Shown here: in pieces, positions 61,810 through 64,000 of the stretch
Numbering within the stretch: position 1 is the stretch's first letter
Layout: every line of letters begins with the position of its first letter
NCBI RefSeq assembly: GCF_041242975.1
Contig: NZ_CP162488.1
Span: forward strand, 3,958,001 to 4,022,000
Origin: Xanthomonas sp. DAR 35659
GTDB taxonomy: Bacteria; Pseudomonadota; Gammaproteobacteria; Xanthomonadales; Xanthomonadaceae
Direction: 5' to 3'
Length of the DNA stretch: 64,000 nt
Notes under the pieces: model-generated
Seen by the model: only the letters and a program-made list of their open reading frames with translations
The model's database searches: none
Told to the model about the DNA's origin: nothing
Program-made: the position numbers and the translations under genes

Positions 61810-64000
61810 TCAATGCAGTACCCGGAACCGCACCTGCGTCCAGGCGCCATTGCTGGCCAGGGCGGTCAGGGTGTGGTCGCCGGCCTCGGCGAAATCGCGC
61901 TGGAAGGTGCGCGCGCCGTCGGTGCGGGCGATCCAGCGTCCGTCCAGCAGCCAATCCACCGGCGCGGTGGTGCCCAGCGCGCGCACCTGCAGGCGCACGC
62001 TGGTACTGCCCGGGGCGCGCGCCAGGGTGGCGCGGTCGGTGAGCCCTTCGATGCGCAGCACGTCGCTGCGGCCGCGGCCGTCGTCGCGGCAGTCGGGGGA
62101 CAGCGGCGGCAATTGCGCCGCCTGGCGTTCGCTGGCGTGCAGCCATGGGGTCAGCAGCGCCGGCCAGCGCGCGATCTCGCGCGGCACCGCCTGGTGCGGC
62201 CGCGTGCAGTCCGGCGACAGGCGCAGGCCGCTGCGCGCATCCACCTGCAGCGTGTCGCGGCCGGCGCTCCACAGCCGCGCGTCGCGTTCGGCGAAGGTCG
62301 GCGGCACCGCGCCGTCCAGCGCGTAGGCCGAAAAGCGCCGCTGGCACAGGGCCGGCGGGGTCTGCGCGGCGGCGATGCCCAGCGGCCAGCACACGTCCAC
62401 TTGCTGCACATTGCCCGGCATCGGCCGCGGCGCGTTGTCGCCGCGCGCGCGCGGCAGGCTGTCGATGGTCTCGAACATCAGCGGCAACGCGGTCACCGCG
62501 CCGTACTGGCCGGGCAGCGGGGTACCGTCCGGACGCCCGACCCAGACCCCAACGGTGTAGCGGCGCGTGCTGCCGATCGCCCAGGCGTCGCGGTAGCCGT
62601 AGCTGGTGCCGGTCTTCCAGGCGACGCGCGGGCGCGTGCCGACATCGAAGGTGCCCACGCCGTAGCCAGGACGCGGATTGGCCTCCAGCATCTCGCGCAC
62701 GATCCACGCCGCGCCGGGCGACATCAGGCGCCGCTCGATGACCTTGTCGGTCGGCGTGTAGCGCACGTGGCCGGCGATGCCGTCGCGGTTGAGCGCGGCG
62801 AAGGCGCCGACCAGTTCCTCCAGTTGCGCGCCGGTGCCGCCGAGGATCAGCGCCAGGTTCGGGGTGCTGCCGCGCGGGAACTTCAGGCCGATGCCGGCGT
62901 TGTTCAGGCGCGCGGCGAAGCGCGCCGGCCCGACCCGGTCGAGCAGGTCCACCGCCGGCACGTTCAGCGACAGGCGCAGGGCGCTGGCGGCGCCGACCGG
63001 GCCGTTGAACGCCTCGTCGAAATTGCCGGGCCGGTAGTCGCCGAAGCTCTGCGGCGCGTCCACCAGCAGACTTTCCGAGTGGATCAGGCCATCGTCCAGG
63101 GCCATGCCGTACAGGAACGGCTTGAGCGTGGAGCCGGGCGAGCGCCAGGCCTGCACCATGTCCACGTCGCCGAGCCGCTTGCGGTCGCCGAACGTCACCG
63201 AGCCGACATAGGCGCGCGCCTGCAGGTCGCGGTTGTCGACCACCAGCAAGGCCGCGGAAGTACGCTCGGGCAGTTGCGAGAAGTAGGCGCTGACCCGGTC
63301 CTCCAACGTGCGCTGCAGGTCGGCGTCGATGGTGGAGACGATGTGCGCGGCGCGCGGGGTCTGCCGGCGCAGGCGCTCGGCCAGCAACGCGGCGTGCAGC
63401 GGCGCCTGCAGCGAGCGCGCCACCACCGGTTCGATGCGCGCGTCGTCGACCTGCTCGCGCGGCCACACCTGCAGGTCGACCATGCGCTCGAGCACCTTGT
63501 CGCGCGCGGCGCGCGCGGCCTCCGGGTGCCGGTCCGGGCGCAGCCGGCTCGGCGCCTGCGGCAGTACCGCCAGCAGCGCCGCCTCGGCCTGCGACAGGCG
63601 CGCCGCCGGCTTGCCCAGATAGGCCCAACTGGCGGCCTCCACGCCCTCGATGGTGCCGCCGTAGGGCGCGCGCTCCAGGTACAGCTGCAGGATCTGGCGC
63701 TTGCTCAGATGCACTTCCAGCTGCACCGCGCGCAGCACCTGCTGCGCCTTGCCCCATGGCGTGCGTGTGCTGACGTCGGCCGGCATCAGGATCCGCGCCA
63801 CCTGCATGGTCAGGGTGGAGCCGCCGGAGACGATGTGGCGCGAGAACACCCACTGCTTGGCCGCGCGCAGCAGCGCCCAGGGATTGACCCCGGGGTGGTG
63901 CCAGAACCAGCGGTCCTCGTAATTCAGCAAGGCCTGCAGGTACAGCGGCGAGACGCTCTGCGCGGTGGCCGGATAGCGCCACACGCCGTTGCCGTCGGCG
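61810..64000 (-). CDS. pbpC: Penicillin-binding protein 1C (partial, N-terminus outside window)
   Basis: Bifunctional class A penicillin-binding protein. The visible part begins inside the GT51 glycosyltransferase domain, with the catalytic Glu in NYEDRWFWHHPGVNP and GGSTLTMQVAR. The transpeptidase domain has the serine motif SPGSTLKPF, SLN in LRLSLNVPAVDLL and KTGTSYGYRD. A PBP1C-type C-terminal beta domain ends at GAWTQVRFRVLH. About 40-60 N-terminal residues, with the membrane anchor, must lie to the right of the window. It polymerises and cross-links peptidoglycan. Confidence 0.95.
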   Translation of the reverse strand, partial: ADGNGVWRYPATAQSVSPLYLQALLNYEDRWFWHHPGVNPWALLRAAKQWVFSRHIVSGGSTLTMQVARILMPADVSTRTPWGKAQQVLRAVQLEVHLSKRQILQLYLERAPYGGTIEGVEAASWAYLGKPAARLSQAEAALLAVLPQAPSRLRPDRHPEAARAARDKVLERMVDLQVWPREQVDDARIEPVVARSLQAPLHAALLAERLRRQTPRAAHIVSTIDADLQRTLEDRVSAYFSQLPERTSAALLVVDNRDLQARAYVGSVTFGDRKRLGDVDMVQAWRSPGSTLKPFLYGMALDDGLIHSESLLVDAPQSFGDYRPGNFDEAFNGPVGAASALRLSLNVPAVDLLDRVGPARFAARLNNAGIGLKFPRGSTPNLALILGGTGAQLEELVGAFAALNRDGIAGHVRYTPTDKVIERRLMSPGAAWIVREMLEANPRPGYGVGTFDVGTRPRVAWKTGTSYGYRDAWAIGSTRRYTVGVWVGRPDGTPLPGQYGAVTALPLMFETIDSLPRARGDNAPRPMPGNVQQVDVCWPLGIAAAQTPPALCQRRFSAYALDGAVPPTFAERDARLWSAGRDTLQVDARSGLRLSPDCTRPHQAVPREIARWPALLTPWLHASERQAAQLPPLSPDCRDDGRGRSDVLRIEGLTDRATLARAPGSTSVRLQVRALGTTAPVDWLLDGRWIARTDGARTFQRDFAEAGDHTLTALASNGAWTQVRFRVLH

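Overview
The window reads as chromosomal DNA of a high-GC gammaproteobacterium of the Xanthomonadaceae, almost certainly Xanthomonas. The basis is the very GC-rich coding sequence, a TonB-dependent receptor of the Xanthomonas/Caulobacter type, short GTAGGAGC..CGGCTGAAGCC inverted-repeat pairs, and a gene whose C-terminus looks like the secretion-signal domain of Xanthomonas type IV secretion effectors (XVIPCD). The species cannot be fixed from sequence reading alone. No rRNA, tRNA, CRISPR array or intact prophage was found.

Region 1 (1-8.7 kb): the start of a secreted protein leaving the left edge; a large-subunit catalase (katE) with its terminator; a 1.3-kb gene-free stretch with a tight cluster of DnaA-box-like 9-mers and 4.5 tandem copies of a 142-bp repeat; then a minus-strand cluster of an acyl-CoA-dehydrogenase-like gene, a PIG-L deacetylase (frameshifted and apparently shortened), a methyltransferase and a GT2 glycosyltransferase, overlapping end to end, with a zinc alcohol dehydrogenase upstream.

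Region 2 (8.7-20.5 kb): a complete-looking alginate-use locus. A FadR-type regulator and a TonB receptor face a plus-strand operon of PL6 lyase, PL17 oligoalginate lyase, an MFS transporter, an SDR that probably reduces the keto-uronate product, and an SGNH esterase. The divergent promoter region holds several ACCAAT/ATTGGT-type inverted repeats that could be operators.

Region 3 (20.5-35.6 kb): housekeeping and accessory genes: MazG-like pyrophosphohydrolase, lysine/alanine-rich H1-like protein, DUF763, DUF4291, a SUKH-like protein, a class II UvrA paralogue, GNAT, a UBP zinc finger coupled to a cNMP/thioredoxin-like/FAD oxidoreductase, DUF1993, a Mesh1-like HD hydrolase, AlkB, and an unrecognised pair of small genes.

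Region 4 (35.6-49.8 kb): an accessory island. It holds a type I restriction-modification operon in the order hsdR-hsdS-rhuM-hsdM, an Mrr-type endonuclease, a probable type IV secretion effector with two calcium-loop motifs and a YkuD-like Cys motif, two related lipoproteins that look like its immunity family, a decayed IS3 element between them, and an HTH-nucleotidyltransferase whose HEPN-like partner is truncated and joined to an aminopeptidase fragment.

Region 5 (49.8-64 kb): two tandem DUF1444 genes, then the conserved block purA-yjeT-hflC-hflK on the minus strand, an acrylyl-CoA-reductase-type oxidoreductase, a PilH-like response regulator, cbpA and hsp20, a peroxiredoxin, a ferritin-like protein, and pbpC running off the right edge.
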